Shown here one piece after another: positions 50,736-60,841 of a stretch of DNA of 64,000 nucleotides (the stretch's first letter is position 1; every line of letters begins with the position of its first letter). This DNA is from Amycolatopsis saalfeldensis. GTDB lineage: Bacteria; Actinomycetota; Actinomycetes; Mycobacteriales; Pseudonocardiaceae. The stretch lies in assembly GCF_900110575.1 (NCBI RefSeq), contig NZ_FOEF01000022.1:62001-126000 (forward strand), given 5' to 3'. The notes beneath the pieces are model-generated. The model was not told where the DNA came from. It was given only the letters and a program-made list of their open reading frames with translations, and did not search any database. The translations under genes were made by a program, and so were the position numbers.

Positions 50736-51791
50736 TCAGACCGCCGCCGTACGCACCCCGCCGAGACGACGCCGGGACAACGCCGCCGCCTCCGCGAGCG
50801 GCGTCGTGCCACGGGCGGCGGAATCGGACAACAAGGCCGAGACCACGTCGCCGATCGCCGCCACCCGCGCGGCCGCCGTGGCGTGGTCCAGGCCCTCGAC
50901 CTCCCGCGCCACGGTGTAGACGACGCCGCCCGCGCTCGCCACGTAATCGGGCACCCAGACGATGCCGCGCGCGGCCAACGATGACGCCACGCCGTCGTCG
51001 ACCAGCTGGTTGTTGGCCGGGCCCACGATGAGCGGCGCGTTGAGCACGGTGTCCGTGCCGAGCACCCCGCCGACGGCCGCGGGCACCAGGATGTCGGCGT
51101 CGAGTGCCAGCGCCTCGGCCGGCTCGGCCCAGGCGTAGCCGAGGTAACGGGCGTCCGCGCGGGCCCCCTCCGTCACGTCGGAGACGGTGACCTCGGCGCC
51201 GGCGTCGGCCAGCCCGCTCGCGACCAGCCGCCCGACCGAGCCGAACCCGCACACCACCACCCGCCGTCCGGCCGGGTCCGGGGTGCCGAACACCGCCCCG
51301 GACGCGGCCCGCAGCGCGGCGAGCACGCCCTGTGCGGTCGGGCCGCTGGACGAGCCGATGCCGCCCGCGGATTCCGGCAGGCAGAACGCGGGCGCGCCCT
51401 GCTCCCGCAGCACCAGCATGTCCTCGGGACCGGTGCCGATGTCTGGCCCGGCGAGGTACTGGCCCTCCAGCGAGGCGATCAGCTCGGCGTGGTCGAGCAG
51501 CACCGCGTGCCGCTCCTCCGCATCGAGTTGCTGCCCGGGCCGCAGGGCGATCACGCTCTTGGCGCCGCCGAAGTCCATGCCCGCGACGGCGCACTTGTCC
51601 GTCATCGCGGCCGAGAGCCGGAGCACGTCACGCTCGGCCTCGTCCAGGCCGGCGTAGGCCTTCATCCGGCAGCCGCCGAGCGCGGGCCCGAGCGCAGTCG
51701 AGTGGATCGCGACCATCGTGGTGACGCCGGAGCGACGGCCGCGGCGCACCACCAGCCGGTCGTGGTCCCAGGGCAGGGGGTGGACGGTCAT
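50736..51791 (-). CDS. Branched-chain amino acid (Leu/Val/Phe) dehydrogenase
   Basis: 351 residues from ATG 51791 (AAGGTGA 6 bases upstream; an ATG at 51809 would add 6 residues). NAD-dependent deaminating dehydrogenase. Catalytic Lys pair: Lys66 (MTDKCAVAG) and Lys78 (FGGAKSVI). Dinucleotide fold: VVCGFGSVGRLVASGL. Length fits valine/leucine dehydrogenase. Divergent from an Lrp/AsnC gene 109 bases away, which very probably regulates it. Confidence 0.93.
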   Translation of the reverse strand: MTVHPLPWDHDRLVVRRGRRSGVTTMVAIHSTALGPALGGCRMKAYAGLDEAERDVLRLSAAMTDKCAVAGMDFGGAKSVIALRPGQQLDAEERHAVLLDHAELIASLEGQYLAGPDIGTGPEDMLVLREQGAPAFCLPESAGGIGSSSGPTAQGVLAALRAASGAVFGTPDPAGRRVVVCGFGSVGRLVASGLADAGAEVTVSDVTEGARADARYLGYAWAEPAEALALDADILVPAAVGGVLGTDTVLNAPLIVGPANNQLVDDGVASSLAARGIVWVPDYVASAGGVVYTVAREVEGLDHATAAARVAAIGDVVSALLSDSAARGTTPLAEAAALSRRRLGGVRTAAV

Positions 51792-51900
51792 CGAGGTCAC
51801 CTTCCGCATGTCCGACACTGTCTGCCGGATGAAGTTAGAGTCGTGCCCGGCGATTTCGGGTCGGCGGCGAACATAATTCGGCAGCGGAGGCGACAGGGAC

Positions 51901-52383
51901 GTGCTGGACGAACTTGATTCGGCGATCGTGCGGCTGCTGCAGGAAGACGCCCGGCAGACCAACCGCGACCTCGCGCGGAAAGTCGGCATCGCGCCGTCGA
52001 CCTGCCTGGAGCGCACGCGGCTGCTGCGCGAGCGCGGGGTGATCCGGGGCTACCACGCCGAGGTCGACCTCCCCAGCCTCGGCCGCTCGGTGCAGGCCAT
52101 GGTGTCCGCGCAGGTGCGCCCGCTCAGCCGCGCCGTGATCGACGCCTTCCAGCGGTCGATGGCGGAGCGGCCGGAGGTGCTTTCGGTGTTCGTGGCGGCG
52201 GGCAGCGACGATTTCCTGATCCACGTCGCCGTGCGCGACATCGACCACCTGCATGCTTTCCTGACCGACCGGCTCGCCCTGCGCAAGGAGGTGGTCGGGT
52301 TCCGCAGCTCGATCATCTTCCGGCACCTGCGCAAGTCCACCGTGGAAGAGCTGCCGATCGGCCGTCCGGCGGAGAACCCCTGA
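51901..52383 (+). CDS. Lrp/AsnC-family regulator
   Basis: 160 residues from GTG 51901. Winged HTH LDSAIVRLLQEDARQTNRDL then ARKVGIAPSTCLERTRLL; C-terminal ligand-binding RAM domain (VFVAAGSDDFLIHVAVRDI). It is divergent from the branched-chain dehydrogenase and probably senses its amino acid substrates. Confidence 0.93.
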   Translation: MLDELDSAIVRLLQEDARQTNRDLARKVGIAPSTCLERTRLLRERGVIRGYHAEVDLPSLGRSVQAMVSAQVRPLSRAVIDAFQRSMAERPEVLSVFVAAGSDDFLIHVAVRDIDHLHAFLTDRLALRKEVVGFRSSIIFRHLRKSTVEELPIGRPAENP

Positions 52384-52509
52384 AAAGACGCGACATCACC
52401 CGGGAAAACACAGGAAATGCCCGGATTCGGGGGTGAGCGGGGCGAAACTGTCGGTGGTCCTTGTTCTACTGGACCACGAAAGCCCGGACCACGGAAACGA
52501 GGTACCGCT

Positions 52510-52785
52510 GTGACTGCCGAACTGAAAGACACCGAACTGAATCATCGTGAGCGGGCCACCCTGGCCGCGGTGGCCGCCGGGCGCGCGCAGATCAGCTGCA
52601 GCTGTGAGCCGGACCTGTTCGTCGACGGCCTGAGCTGCTGCGACCAGGGCACCGCCCGCCGGCTGGCCCGGCTGGGCCTGCTCGAACCCGTCTCGGCGGG
52701 TGCCCACGGGGAGCGGGTGCTCGCCGTGCTGACCGCCGCCGGAATGGCGGCCCTGAACGAGCCGGGCACGATCGTGGCCGCCTAG
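52510..52785 (+). CDS. Small protein of unknown function
   Basis: 91 residues from GTG 52510. I do not recognise it. It has three cysteines in SCSCEPDL and LSCCDQG (four in all), then a helix-turn-helix-like C-terminal half (ARRLARLGLLEPV ... VLAVLTAAGMAALN), the layout of a small winged-helix domain. A possible metal site, so a tiny metal- or redox-sensing DNA-binding protein is one guess. Alone on its strand between Lrp and GNAT genes. Confidence 0.7.
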   Translation: MTAELKDTELNHRERATLAAVAAGRAQISCSCEPDLFVDGLSCCDQGTARRLARLGLLEPVSAGAHGERVLAVLTAAGMAALNEPGTIVAA

Positions 52786-52841
52786 CGCCGGGTTCGGAAA
52801 ACCCGTTGGCCGCCGGGCCCGCGCCCGGCAGCATTACCGGG

Positions 52842-53417
52842 ATGGACGTGTTCCTGGAAACGGAACGGCTGATTCTGCGCCGCTTCACCGGCGAAGACGC
52901 GGATCTGCTGTTCGGCCTCTACAACGACCCCGCCGTGATGCGTTATCTCAATGGCGGCGCCCCGGCCGACCGGGCCGAGATCGCCGCCGTTGACCTCCCG
53001 GCATTCCTGGGCTATCACCCCCGTTTCCCCGGTTACGGCTTCTGGGCCGCGCTCGACCGGGAGCGTGCGGATTTCCTGGGCTGGTTCCACTTCCGCCCGC
53101 AGCCGGGCGACCCGGTGGACGAACCCGAACTCGGCTACCGCCTGCACCGCGCGGCCTGGGGCCACGGCTACGCGACCGAAGGCTCCCGAGCCTTGCTGGC
53201 GAAGGGTTTCACCGACCTGGGCGCGAACCGCGTCACCGCCGCCACCCTCACCGTCAACCAGGGCTCACGGCGCGTCCTGGAGAAGGTCGGCCTCCGTTAC
53301 CTCCGCACCGTGCCAGCCGACGGGCACGACACCGCCGAAGGCGCCGAACACGGCGTGCGCGAGTACGCCATCACCCGCGCCGAATGGGCCGCATTGCAAG
53401 ATCGACCGCAACCCTGA
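52842..53417 (+). CDS. GNAT acetyltransferase, RimJ/RimL-like
   Basis: 191 residues from ATG 52842. LETERLILRRFTGEDADLLF start, then LGYRLHRAAWGHGYATEGSRALL (acetyl-CoA loop, quoted in part) and NQGSRRVLEKVGLRY. Acetylates an unknown amine or protein N-terminus. Ends 11 bases from the convergent YigZ gene. Confidence 0.9.
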   Translation: MDVFLETERLILRRFTGEDADLLFGLYNDPAVMRYLNGGAPADRAEIAAVDLPAFLGYHPRFPGYGFWAALDRERADFLGWFHFRPQPGDPVDEPELGYRLHRAAWGHGYATEGSRALLAKGFTDLGANRVTAATLTVNQGSRRVLEKVGLRYLRTVPADGHDTAEGAEHGVREYAITRAEWAALQDRPQP

Positions 53418-53428
53418 CGCCCGCCGCG

Positions 53429-54058
53429 TCAGACCGAGCGCACCCATTCCTCCCCCAGCCGGGTCAGCACCGCCTCACCGCCGGTGAGGTCCGCGAGCCA
53501 GGCGGCGAACGGCGCCTCCTCGTCTGTGCCGAGGCCGACCTCGAAGTGGGCGGTGGCGTCGAAGCGGGTCTCGTTCAGCGTGTACGACGACGAGCGCAGG
53601 TCGTTCTCCAGCCGGCCCGCGCGGGTGTAGTCCACCTCGACGTCGACCAGGCGCAGCCGCCGGTACTCGACCACGCCGACCGCGTCCAGGGCTTCCGACA
53701 CCGCCTGCCCGTACGCGCGGATCAGGCCGCCCGCGCCCAGCAGCACGCCGCCGAAGTGGCGGGACACCACCGCGACCGTGTCCGTGACCCCGCGGCGCCG
53801 CAGGACCTCCAGCATCGGGATGCCCGCGGTGCCGGCGGGTTCGCCGTCGTCGCTGGAGCGCTGGGTGCGGCCGTCCGGGCCGAGGACAAACGCGTGACAG
53901 TGGTGGCGCGCGGCCGGTTCGGCCTTCCGCCGGGCCGCGATCGCCTCGCGGGCAGCGGCTTCGCCGGCCACCGGGGCGAGGGCGCAAAGGAAGCGGGAGC
54001 GCCGGATCTCGATCTCGTGCAGTCCCGGACTCGGCACGGAGAGATAACGATCAGTCAT
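53429..54058 (-). CDS. YigZ / IMPACT-family protein
   Basis: 209 residues from ATG 54058. N-terminal IMPACT domain (EIRRSRFLCALAPV, ARHHCHAFVLG, SSDDGEPAGTAGIPML, SRHFGGVLLGAGGLIRAY) and a C-terminal DUF1949-type domain. Members bind ribosomes/nucleic acid; the bacterial role is not settled. Standard single gene. Confidence 0.92.
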   Translation of the reverse strand: MTDRYLSVPSPGLHEIEIRRSRFLCALAPVAGEAAAREAIAARRKAEPAARHHCHAFVLGPDGRTQRSSDDGEPAGTAGIPMLEVLRRRGVTDTVAVVSRHFGGVLLGAGGLIRAYGQAVSEALDAVGVVEYRRLRLVDVEVDYTRAGRLENDLRSSSYTLNETRFDATAHFEVGLGTDEEAPFAAWLADLTGGEAVLTRLGEEWVRSV

Positions 54059-54623
54059 CGACGGCTCGCCTCATGCGACCAGTCAACCACCCTCGTCGCG
54101 CGCATGAGCGCCCGGTCGCGGCGGCGTTTCACCAGCTCAGCGCGGGTGCCGTCCGATCACCGGGAGAGAAGGCCCGACATATGGGAGTACCCCGGGGGGC
54201 GTCAACGTAAGCGTGGCATTTCCCACCCGGGCCCGGCGACGTATGTCGATTACAGCGAATTCACACTATCGTCATAAGACCCGGCGAACCCGGGAGTAAC
54301 ACCACGCGCCCGGCCCGCCCCCCACCACACCGGCTGACCGCACCCAGCGCGTGGGCTGCACCGACCACTGTTCGGCCGCCCAACGGCGTGTGGCCCGTGA
54401 ATAACCCGCAGCCCGATCGACGACGACCGGGCTGGGCCGTCCCGCCTGGCTCTTCCCTCGCGCGAGCAGCAAGCTCCCGCGAGAGGGCAACGGGCGAGCC
54501 CGCGGCGAATTCCTTCCCCCGACTGACCATCGCGGTTCCGGACCACTTCGTTAACCGGTTCACTGTCGAACCATCCGATGGAGTGAGTACCGGGCGCGCC
54601 AACGCCTTGGGAGGCGGCCAGCC
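54059..54623. other. Long upstream region of gltBD
   Basis: 565 bp with no gene. Position 54240-54295 is AT-richer and promoter-like (TTCACACTATC, CATAAGAC). Near the gene, GGTTC-ACTGTC-GAACC (54557-54572) is a 5-bp inverted repeat. I see no canonical GlnR box and no riboswitch. The gltB ribosome binding site is GGAGGC (54609-54615). Confidence 0.5.
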
Positions 54624-57600
54624 GTGACCCACCGTGCCAGTTCCGGTTCCAGCACACCGGCCCTCGCGGGTCTGTACGACCCTTCTTACGAACACGACGC
54701 CTGCGGGGTCGCGTTCGTCGCCGACCTCGCCGGCCGCCGCGATCATCAGATCGTGGCGAAAGCCCTGGTCGCGCTCAGGAATCTGGAGCATCGCGGGGCG
54801 CGAGGCGCCGAACCGGACACCGGTGACGGCGCCGGCCTGCTGATCCAGGTGCCCGACGCGTTCTACCGCGAGGTCGCCGGCTTCACGCTGCCCGAAGAGG
54901 GCGCGTATGCCGTCGGCACCGCTTTCCTGCCGCAGGACGAAAAACGCCGCGGCCGCGCCATGACCACCATCGAGCGGATCGCCGCCGAGGAGGACATGCG
55001 CGTGGTGGGCTGGCGCGAGCTGCCCGTGGACACCGCGCACTGCGGGCCCACCGCCGCCGAGACCATGCCGCACTTCACGCAGCTGTTCCTGGCCGGGCGC
55101 CGCCACAACCGCGAGGGCCTCGCCCTGGAGCGCGCCGCCTTCTGCGTGCGCAAGCGCGCCGAGCACGAGCTGGTCGACGATGACGTGTACTTCCCGTCAC
55201 TGTCCTCGCGCACGATCGTCTACAAGGGAATGCTCACCGAGGGTCAGGTCGAGCGGTTCTTCCTCGACCTGACCGACGAGCGCGTGACGAGCGCCATCGG
55301 CCTCGTGCACTCCCGCTTCTCCACCAACACCTTCCCGTCGTGGCCGCTCGCGCACCCGTACCGGTACGTGGCGCACAACGGCGAGATCAACACCCTCAAG
55401 GGCAACCGCAACTGGATGGACGCCCGCGAGGCGCTGCTGGAGACCGACCTCGTCCCCGGCGACCTCAAGCGGATCTACCCGGTGATCACCCGCGGCGCCA
55501 GCGACTCCGCCTCCTTCGACGAGGTGCTGGAGCTGCTGCACCTCGGCGGCCGGTCCCTGCCGCACTCCGTGCTGATGATGATCCCGGAGGCCTGGGAGAA
55601 CCATCAGGAGATGGACCCCGCGCGCCGGGCGTTCTACGAGTTCCACTCGACGCTGATGGAGCCGTGGGACGGGCCCGCGCTGGTCGCGTTCACCGACGGC
55701 ACGCAGATCGGCGCGGTGCTCGACCGCAACGGCCTGCGCCCCGGCCGCTACTGGGTGACCGACGACGGCCTCGTGGTGCTCGCCAGCGAGGTCGGGGTGC
55801 TGGAGCTGGACCAGTCCACGATCGTCCGCAAGGGCCGGCTGGAGCCGGGCCGGATGTTCCTCGTCGACACCGCCGAGGGCCGGATCATCGAGGACGAGGA
55901 GATCAAGAGCGAGCTGGCCACCGCGCACCCGTACGACGAATGGGTCGACGCCGGGCTGCTGCGCCTGGAAGACCTGCCCGAGCGAGACCGCGAGGTGCCG
56001 CTGCACGCCGCGCTCGTACGGCGCCAGCAGTCCTTCGGCTACACCGAAGAAGAGCTGGAGACCATCCTCGAGCCGATGGCCCGCACCGGCGCGGAGCCGA
56101 TCGGCTCGATGGGCAACGATTCGCCGCTCGCCCCGCTGTCCACGCGCTCGCGGCCGTTGTTCGACTACTTCATCCAGCTGTTCGCCCAGGTGACGAACCC
56201 GCCGCTGGACTCCATCCGGGAAGAGCTGATCACCGCGCTCGGCACGCAGATCGGCGCGGAGCCGAACCTGCTGGAGGCCGACGCCGCCTCGTGTCGCCGC
56301 ATCGTGCTGCCGTTCCCCGTGCTGGACAACGACCAGCTGGCGAAACTGGTGCACGTCAACGACGACGGCACACTGCCGGAGTTCCAGGCCGTCACGGTGC
56401 TCGGCCGCTACAACGTGCACGGCGGCGGCGAAGCGCTCGTACAGCGTCTCGACGAGATCCGCAGCGAAGTGTCCGAAGCGATCGAGGACGGCGCGCGGTT
56501 GATCGTGCTGTCGGACCGCGGCGTCGACGAGCACCACGCCGCGATCCCTTCGCTGCTGCTGACCGGCGCGGTGCACCACCACCTGGTCCGCGAGAAGACG
56601 CGCACGCAGGTCGGCCTCATCGTCGAGGCGGGCGACGCGCGCGAGGTGCACCACATCGCGTTGCTCGTCGGTTACGGCGTGGCCGCGGTGAACCCGTACC
56701 TGGCGATGGCGACGGTCGAGGAGATGGCGCACCAGGGCCTGATCCCGGGCGTCACCGGCAAGCAGGCGACCACGAACCTGATCAAGGCGCTGGGCAAGGG
56801 CGTGCGCAAGACGATGTCCAAGATGGGCGTCTCCACCGTCGCGTCCTACACCGGCGCGCAGATCTTCGAGGCCGTCGGGCTGGGCGCCGAAATCGTCGAC
56901 ACCTGTTTCACCGGAACCACTTCACGGCTCGGCGGCGTCGGGTTCGACACCATCGCCGACGAGGTCGAGCAGCGCCACCGCCGGGCCTTCCCGGCCGACG
57001 GCGTCCGCCCCAGCCACCGTGAGCTGGAGACCGGCGCGGACTACCAGTGGCGCCGCGAGGGCGAGCCGCACCTGTTCAACCCGCAGACCGTGTTCAAGCT
57101 GCAGCACTCCACGCGCAGCGGGAAGTACGAGGTCTTCAAGGAGTACACGAAGGCCGTCAACGACCAGTCGGAGAAGCTGCAGACGCTGCGCGGGCTGTTC
57201 GACTTCAAGTACGGCGAGCGGACGCCGGTGCCGATCGAGGAGGTCGAGCCGGTCTCGGAGATCGTCAAGCGGTTCGCCACCGGCGCCATCTCCTACGGCT
57301 CGATTTCGATGGAGATGCACCAGACCCTGGCCATCGCGATGAACCGGCTGGGCGGCAAGTCGAACACCGGCGAAGGCGGCGAGGACGCCGAACGGCTGTA
57401 CGACCCCGAGCGGCGCTCCGCCGTGAAGCAGGTCGCGAGCGGCCGGTTCGGCGTGACGAGTGAGTACCTGGTCAACGCCGACGACATCCAGATCAAGATG
57501 GCGCAGGGCGCGAAGCCCGGTGAAGGCGGGCAGCTGCCCGGCGCGAAGGTGTACCCGTGGATCGCGAAGACGCGGTACTCGACGCCGGGCGTCGGCCTGA

Positions 57601-59168
57601 TCTCCCCGCCGCCGCACCACGACATCTACTCGATCGAAGACCTGGCGCAGCTGATCCACGACCTGAAGAACGCCAACCCGGCCGCGCGCATCCACGTGAA
57701 GCTCGTGTCCGAGGTCGGCGTCGGCACGGTCGCGGCCGGGGTGTCCAAGGCGCACGCGGACGTGGTGCTGATCTCCGGTCACGACGGCGGGACGGGCGCT
57801 TCGCCGCTGTCGTCCATCAAGCACGCCGGCGGCCCGTGGGAGCTGGGCCTGGCCGAGACCCAGCAGACCCTGCTGGCGAACCGGCTGCGCGACCGCATCG
57901 TGGTGCAGACCGACGGCCAGCTCAAGACCGGCCGTGACGTGATGATCGCGGCGCTGCTCGGCGCCGAGGAGTTCGGCTTCGCGACCGCGCCGCTGGTGGT
58001 TTCGGGCTGCATCATGATGCGCGTCTGCCACCTCGACACCTGCCCGGTGGGCGTCGCGACGCAGAACCCCAAGCTGCGGGAGAAGTTCAGCGGCAAGGCC
58101 GAGTACGTGGTGAACTTCTTCCAGTTCATCGCGCAGGAGGTCCGGGAATACCTGGCGGAGCTGGGTTTCCGGTCCATCGCCGAGGCCGTGGGCCACGCCG
58201 AGGTGCTCGACAAGCGCCAGGCCGTCGACCACTGGAAGGCGGCCGGGCTGGACCTGTCGCCGATCTTCCACGTGCCCGGGCTGGCCCCGCGCGCGGCGCG
58301 CCACCAGCAGGTGGCGCAGGACCACGGGCTCGACAAGGCGCTCGACAACACGCTGATCCAGCTGGCCGAGGGCGCGCTGTCCTCGGGTGACAAGGTGCGG
58401 CTGGAACTGCCGGTGCGCAACGTCAACCGCACCGTCGGCACCATGCTCGGCTCGGAGCTGACCAAGAAGTGGGGCGGCGAGGGCCTGCCGGACGACACGA
58501 TCGACGTCACCTTCACCGGCACCGCGGGCCAGTCGTTCGGCGCGTTCGTGCCGAAGGGCATCACGCTGCGGCTCTACGGCGACGGCAACGACTACGTCGG
58601 CAAGGGTCTTTCCGGCGGGCGGCTGATCGTGCGCCCGGCGAAGGAGGCGGTCATCGCCGCCGAGGAGCACATCATCGCGGGCAACGTGATCGGTTACGGC
58701 GCCACCAGCGGTGAGATCTTCATCCGGGGCAAGGCGGGCGAACGGTTCTGCGTGCGCAACTCCGGCGCGCTGGCCGTCGTCGAAGGCGTGGGCGACCACG
58801 GCGTCGAATACATGACCGGCGGCCGGGTCGTGGTGCTCGGCGGGGTCGGGCGCAACTTCGCGGCCGGCATGTCCGGTGGCATCGCGTACGTGCTGGACCT
58901 GCCGGTGCACCGGGTGAACCCGGAGATGGTCGACATCGACCCGCTCGACTCCGAGGACGCCGACTTCCTGCGTGAAACCGTCGAAAAGCATTACAACGAA
59001 ACGGAGTCCGCGGTCGCGCGCACGCTGCTCGCCGACTGGGACGCCGCCGTCGACCGCTTCGGCAAGGTCATGCCGAAGGACTACAAGCGTGTGCTCGCCG
59101 CTCAGGTGCAAGCCGAGCGGGATGGGCGTGACGTGAACGAGGCGATCATGGAGGCCGCACATGGCTGA
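54624..59168 (+). CDS. gltB: Glutamate synthase large subunit
   Basis: NADPH-GOGAT alpha subunit, 1514 residues, the usual size, GTG 54624. It makes two glutamates from glutamine and 2-oxoglutarate. Cys27 (YEHDACGVAF) becomes the N-terminal nucleophile after removal of a 26-residue propeptide. Glutaminase domain (1-~400), central domain, FMN/2-oxoglutarate synthase domain with SGHDGGTGASPLSS, 3Fe-4S Cys in CIMMRVCHLDTCPVG (about 1130), and the C-terminal beta-helix (GEIFIRGKAGERF). Overlaps gltD by 8 bases, one operon. Confidence 0.98.
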   Translation: MTHRASSGSSTPALAGLYDPSYEHDACGVAFVADLAGRRDHQIVAKALVALRNLEHRGARGAEPDTGDGAGLLIQVPDAFYREVAGFTLPEEGAYAVGTAFLPQDEKRRGRAMTTIERIAAEEDMRVVGWRELPVDTAHCGPTAAETMPHFTQLFLAGRRHNREGLALERAAFCVRKRAEHELVDDDVYFPSLSSRTIVYKGMLTEGQVERFFLDLTDERVTSAIGLVHSRFSTNTFPSWPLAHPYRYVAHNGEINTLKGNRNWMDAREALLETDLVPGDLKRIYPVITRGASDSASFDEVLELLHLGGRSLPHSVLMMIPEAWENHQEMDPARRAFYEFHSTLMEPWDGPALVAFTDGTQIGAVLDRNGLRPGRYWVTDDGLVVLASEVGVLELDQSTIVRKGRLEPGRMFLVDTAEGRIIEDEEIKSELATAHPYDEWVDAGLLRLEDLPERDREVPLHAALVRRQQSFGYTEEELETILEPMARTGAEPIGSMGNDSPLAPLSTRSRPLFDYFIQLFAQVTNPPLDSIREELITALGTQIGAEPNLLEADAASCRRIVLPFPVLDNDQLAKLVHVNDDGTLPEFQAVTVLGRYNVHGGGEALVQRLDEIRSEVSEAIEDGARLIVLSDRGVDEHHAAIPSLLLTGAVHHHLVREKTRTQVGLIVEAGDAREVHHIALLVGYGVAAVNPYLAMATVEEMAHQGLIPGVTGKQATTNLIKALGKGVRKTMSKMGVSTVASYTGAQIFEAVGLGAEIVDTCFTGTTSRLGGVGFDTIADEVEQRHRRAFPADGVRPSHRELETGADYQWRREGEPHLFNPQTVFKLQHSTRSGKYEVFKEYTKAVNDQSEKLQTLRGLFDFKYGERTPVPIEEVEPVSEIVKRFATGAISYGSISMEMHQTLAIAMNRLGGKSNTGEGGEDAERLYDPERRSAVKQVASGRFGVTSEYLVNADDIQIKMAQGAKPGEGGQLPGAKVYPWIAKTRYSTPGVGLISPPPHHDIYSIEDLAQLIHDLKNANPAARIHVKLVSEVGVGTVAAGVSKAHADVVLISGHDGGTGASPLSSIKHAGGPWELGLAETQQTLLANRLRDRIVVQTDGQLKTGRDVMIAALLGAEEFGFATAPLVVSGCIMMRVCHLDTCPVGVATQNPKLREKFSGKAEYVVNFFQFIAQEVREYLAELGFRSIAEAVGHAEVLDKRQAVDHWKAAGLDLSPIFHVPGLAPRAARHQQVAQDHGLDKALDNTLIQLAEGALSSGDKVRLELPVRNVNRTVGTMLGSELTKKWGGEGLPDDTIDVTFTGTAGQSFGAFVPKGITLRLYGDGNDYVGKGLSGGRLIVRPAKEAVIAAEEHIIAGNVIGYGATSGEIFIRGKAGERFCVRNSGALAVVEGVGDHGVEYMTGGRVVVLGGVGRNFAAGMSGGIAYVLDLPVHRVNPEMVDIDPLDSEDADFLRETVEKHYNETESAVARTLLADWDAAVDRFGKVMPKDYKRVLAAQVQAERDGRDVNEAIMEAAHG

Positions 59169-60612
59169 CCCCAAGGGCTTTCTGACCACCACCCGCGAAG
59201 AGCCGAAGCGGCGTCCGGTCGATCTGCGGCTGATGGACTGGCGTGAGGTCTACGAGGACTTCGCGTCGACGAAGCTGGAGAAGCAGGCCGGGCGCTGTAT
59301 GGACTGCGGCATCCCGTTCTGTCACCAGGGCTGTCCGCTGGGGAACCTGATCCCCGAGTGGAACACGTTGGTGTGGCGGGAAGACTGGCAGGAGGCGGCC
59401 GAGCGGCTGCACGCCACGAACAACTTCCCGGAGTTCACCGGCACGCTGTGCCCCGCGCCGTGCGAGACCGCGTGTGTGCTGGGCATCAACGACGACCCGG
59501 TGACGATCAAGCGGGTCGAGATCTCCATCATCGACCGGGCCTTCGCCGAAGGCTGGGTCACGCCGCAGGTGCCGATCGCGAAGACCGGCAAGAAGGTCGC
59601 CGTGGTCGGCTCCGGCCCGTCCGGGCTCGCAGCGGCGCAGCAGCTGACGCGCGCGGGCCACAGCGTGGTGGTCTTCGAGCGGGCCGACAAGATCGGCGGG
59701 CTGCTGCGTTACGGCATCCCCGCGTTCAAGATGGAGAAGCACCGGCTCGACCGGCGGATCGAGCAGATGCGGGCCGAGGGCACGGAATTCCGGACCTCGG
59801 TGGACGTCGGCGCCGACCTCACGGTGGACGAGCTGCGGTCGTCCCACGACGCCGTGGTGCTGGCGGGCGGCGCGACCGCGTGGCGCGACCTGCCGATCGA
59901 CGGCCGTGAGCTGACCGGCATCTACCAGGCGATGGAGTTCCTGCCGCCGGCGAACCGGGTGGCCGCGGGCGAGCTGGACGTCTCGCCGTACTCCGCCGAG
60001 GGCCTCGACGTCGTGGTCATCGGCGGCGGCGACACCGGCGCGGACTGCGTCGGCACCTCGCACCGCCAGGGCGCGAAATCGGTGACCCAGCTGGAAATCA
60101 TGCCGCGGCCGCCGGAGTCGCGCGCGGACGCGCACCCGTGGCCGACGTACCCGATGATCTACCGCGTCTCCTCGGCCCACGAGGAGGGCGGCGAGCGGCT
60201 GTACTCGGTGAACACGCAGGAGTTCCTGAGTGACGCCGACGGCCGGGTGCGGGCGCTGAAGCTCGTCGAGGTCCGCAACGAGGGCGGCAAGTTCGTCCCC
60301 GTCGAGGGCAGCGAGACCGAGCTGCCGGCCCAATTGGTGTTGCTGGCCATGGGTTTCCTGGGCCCGCAGCGCGAGGGCCTGATCGAGGACCTCGGCGTGG
60401 AGCTGGACCAGCGCGGCAACGTCGCGCGGGACCAGGACTTCCGCACAAGCCTCGACAACGTCTTCGTGGCCGGCGACATGGGCCGCGGCCAGTCGCTCAT
60501 CGTCTGGGCCATCGCGGAAGGCCGCTCCTGCGCCGCCGGCGTCGACTCCTTCCTCACCGGCCGCGGCTTCCTGCCCGCCCCGATCGCGCCGACGGACCGG
60601 CCGATCTCCTGA
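59161..60612 (+). CDS. gltD: Glutamate synthase small subunit
   Basis: 483 residues, ATG 59161. GOGAT beta subunit: two N-terminal 4Fe-4S sets (CMDCGIPFCHQGCP and CPAPCETACVLG), FAD site VAVVGSGPSGLAAAQQL, NADPH site VVVIGGGDTGADCVG. It passes electrons from NADPH to the large subunit. Ends at a terminator. Confidence 0.98.
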   Translation: MADPKGFLTTTREEPKRRPVDLRLMDWREVYEDFASTKLEKQAGRCMDCGIPFCHQGCPLGNLIPEWNTLVWREDWQEAAERLHATNNFPEFTGTLCPAPCETACVLGINDDPVTIKRVEISIIDRAFAEGWVTPQVPIAKTGKKVAVVGSGPSGLAAAQQLTRAGHSVVVFERADKIGGLLRYGIPAFKMEKHRLDRRIEQMRAEGTEFRTSVDVGADLTVDELRSSHDAVVLAGGATAWRDLPIDGRELTGIYQAMEFLPPANRVAAGELDVSPYSAEGLDVVVIGGGDTGADCVGTSHRQGAKSVTQLEIMPRPPESRADAHPWPTYPMIYRVSSAHEEGGERLYSVNTQEFLSDADGRVRALKLVEVRNEGGKFVPVEGSETELPAQLVLLAMGFLGPQREGLIEDLGVELDQRGNVARDQDFRTSLDNVFVAGDMGRGQSLIVWAIAEGRSCAAGVDSFLTGRGFLPAPIAPTDRPIS

Positions 60613-60616
60613 GTTT

Positions 60617-60658
60617 CGGGCGGGTGCGTCAACGGTGCCGCACCCGCCCGATCTTTTT
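60617..60658 (+). terminator. Terminator of the gltBD operon
   Basis: 12-bp perfect stem CGGGCGGGTGCG / CGCACCCGCCCG, 10-base loop, followed by ATCTTTTT. Begins 5 bases after the gltD stop. Confidence 0.9.
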
Positions 60659-60841
60659 GCCACCCCTCAATCACCGAGCGAAACCGTTATTGCGCTATCC
60701 GGGTGAATTCCCGACGTAGGTGGCATCTGCGATACCACTGAGCGCAACCTGGAACCAAGGGAGGAACACCGCCGGTCGCCGAGGGGGCTCGGGTGCCGGT
60801 GGTGGCCGCCGGCACGGCGGGAACGGGGAGGGGACCCTGGC

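Noticed and set aside
54059..54623. GlnR box or riboswitch in front of gltB
   Set aside because: I looked for GTTAC-N6-GAAAC-type elements and conserved riboswitch folds and found only a 5-bp inverted repeat; not enough to claim.
56922..59192. 756-codon minus-strand frame opposite gltB
   Set aside because: Antisense shadow; gltB has all family motifs.
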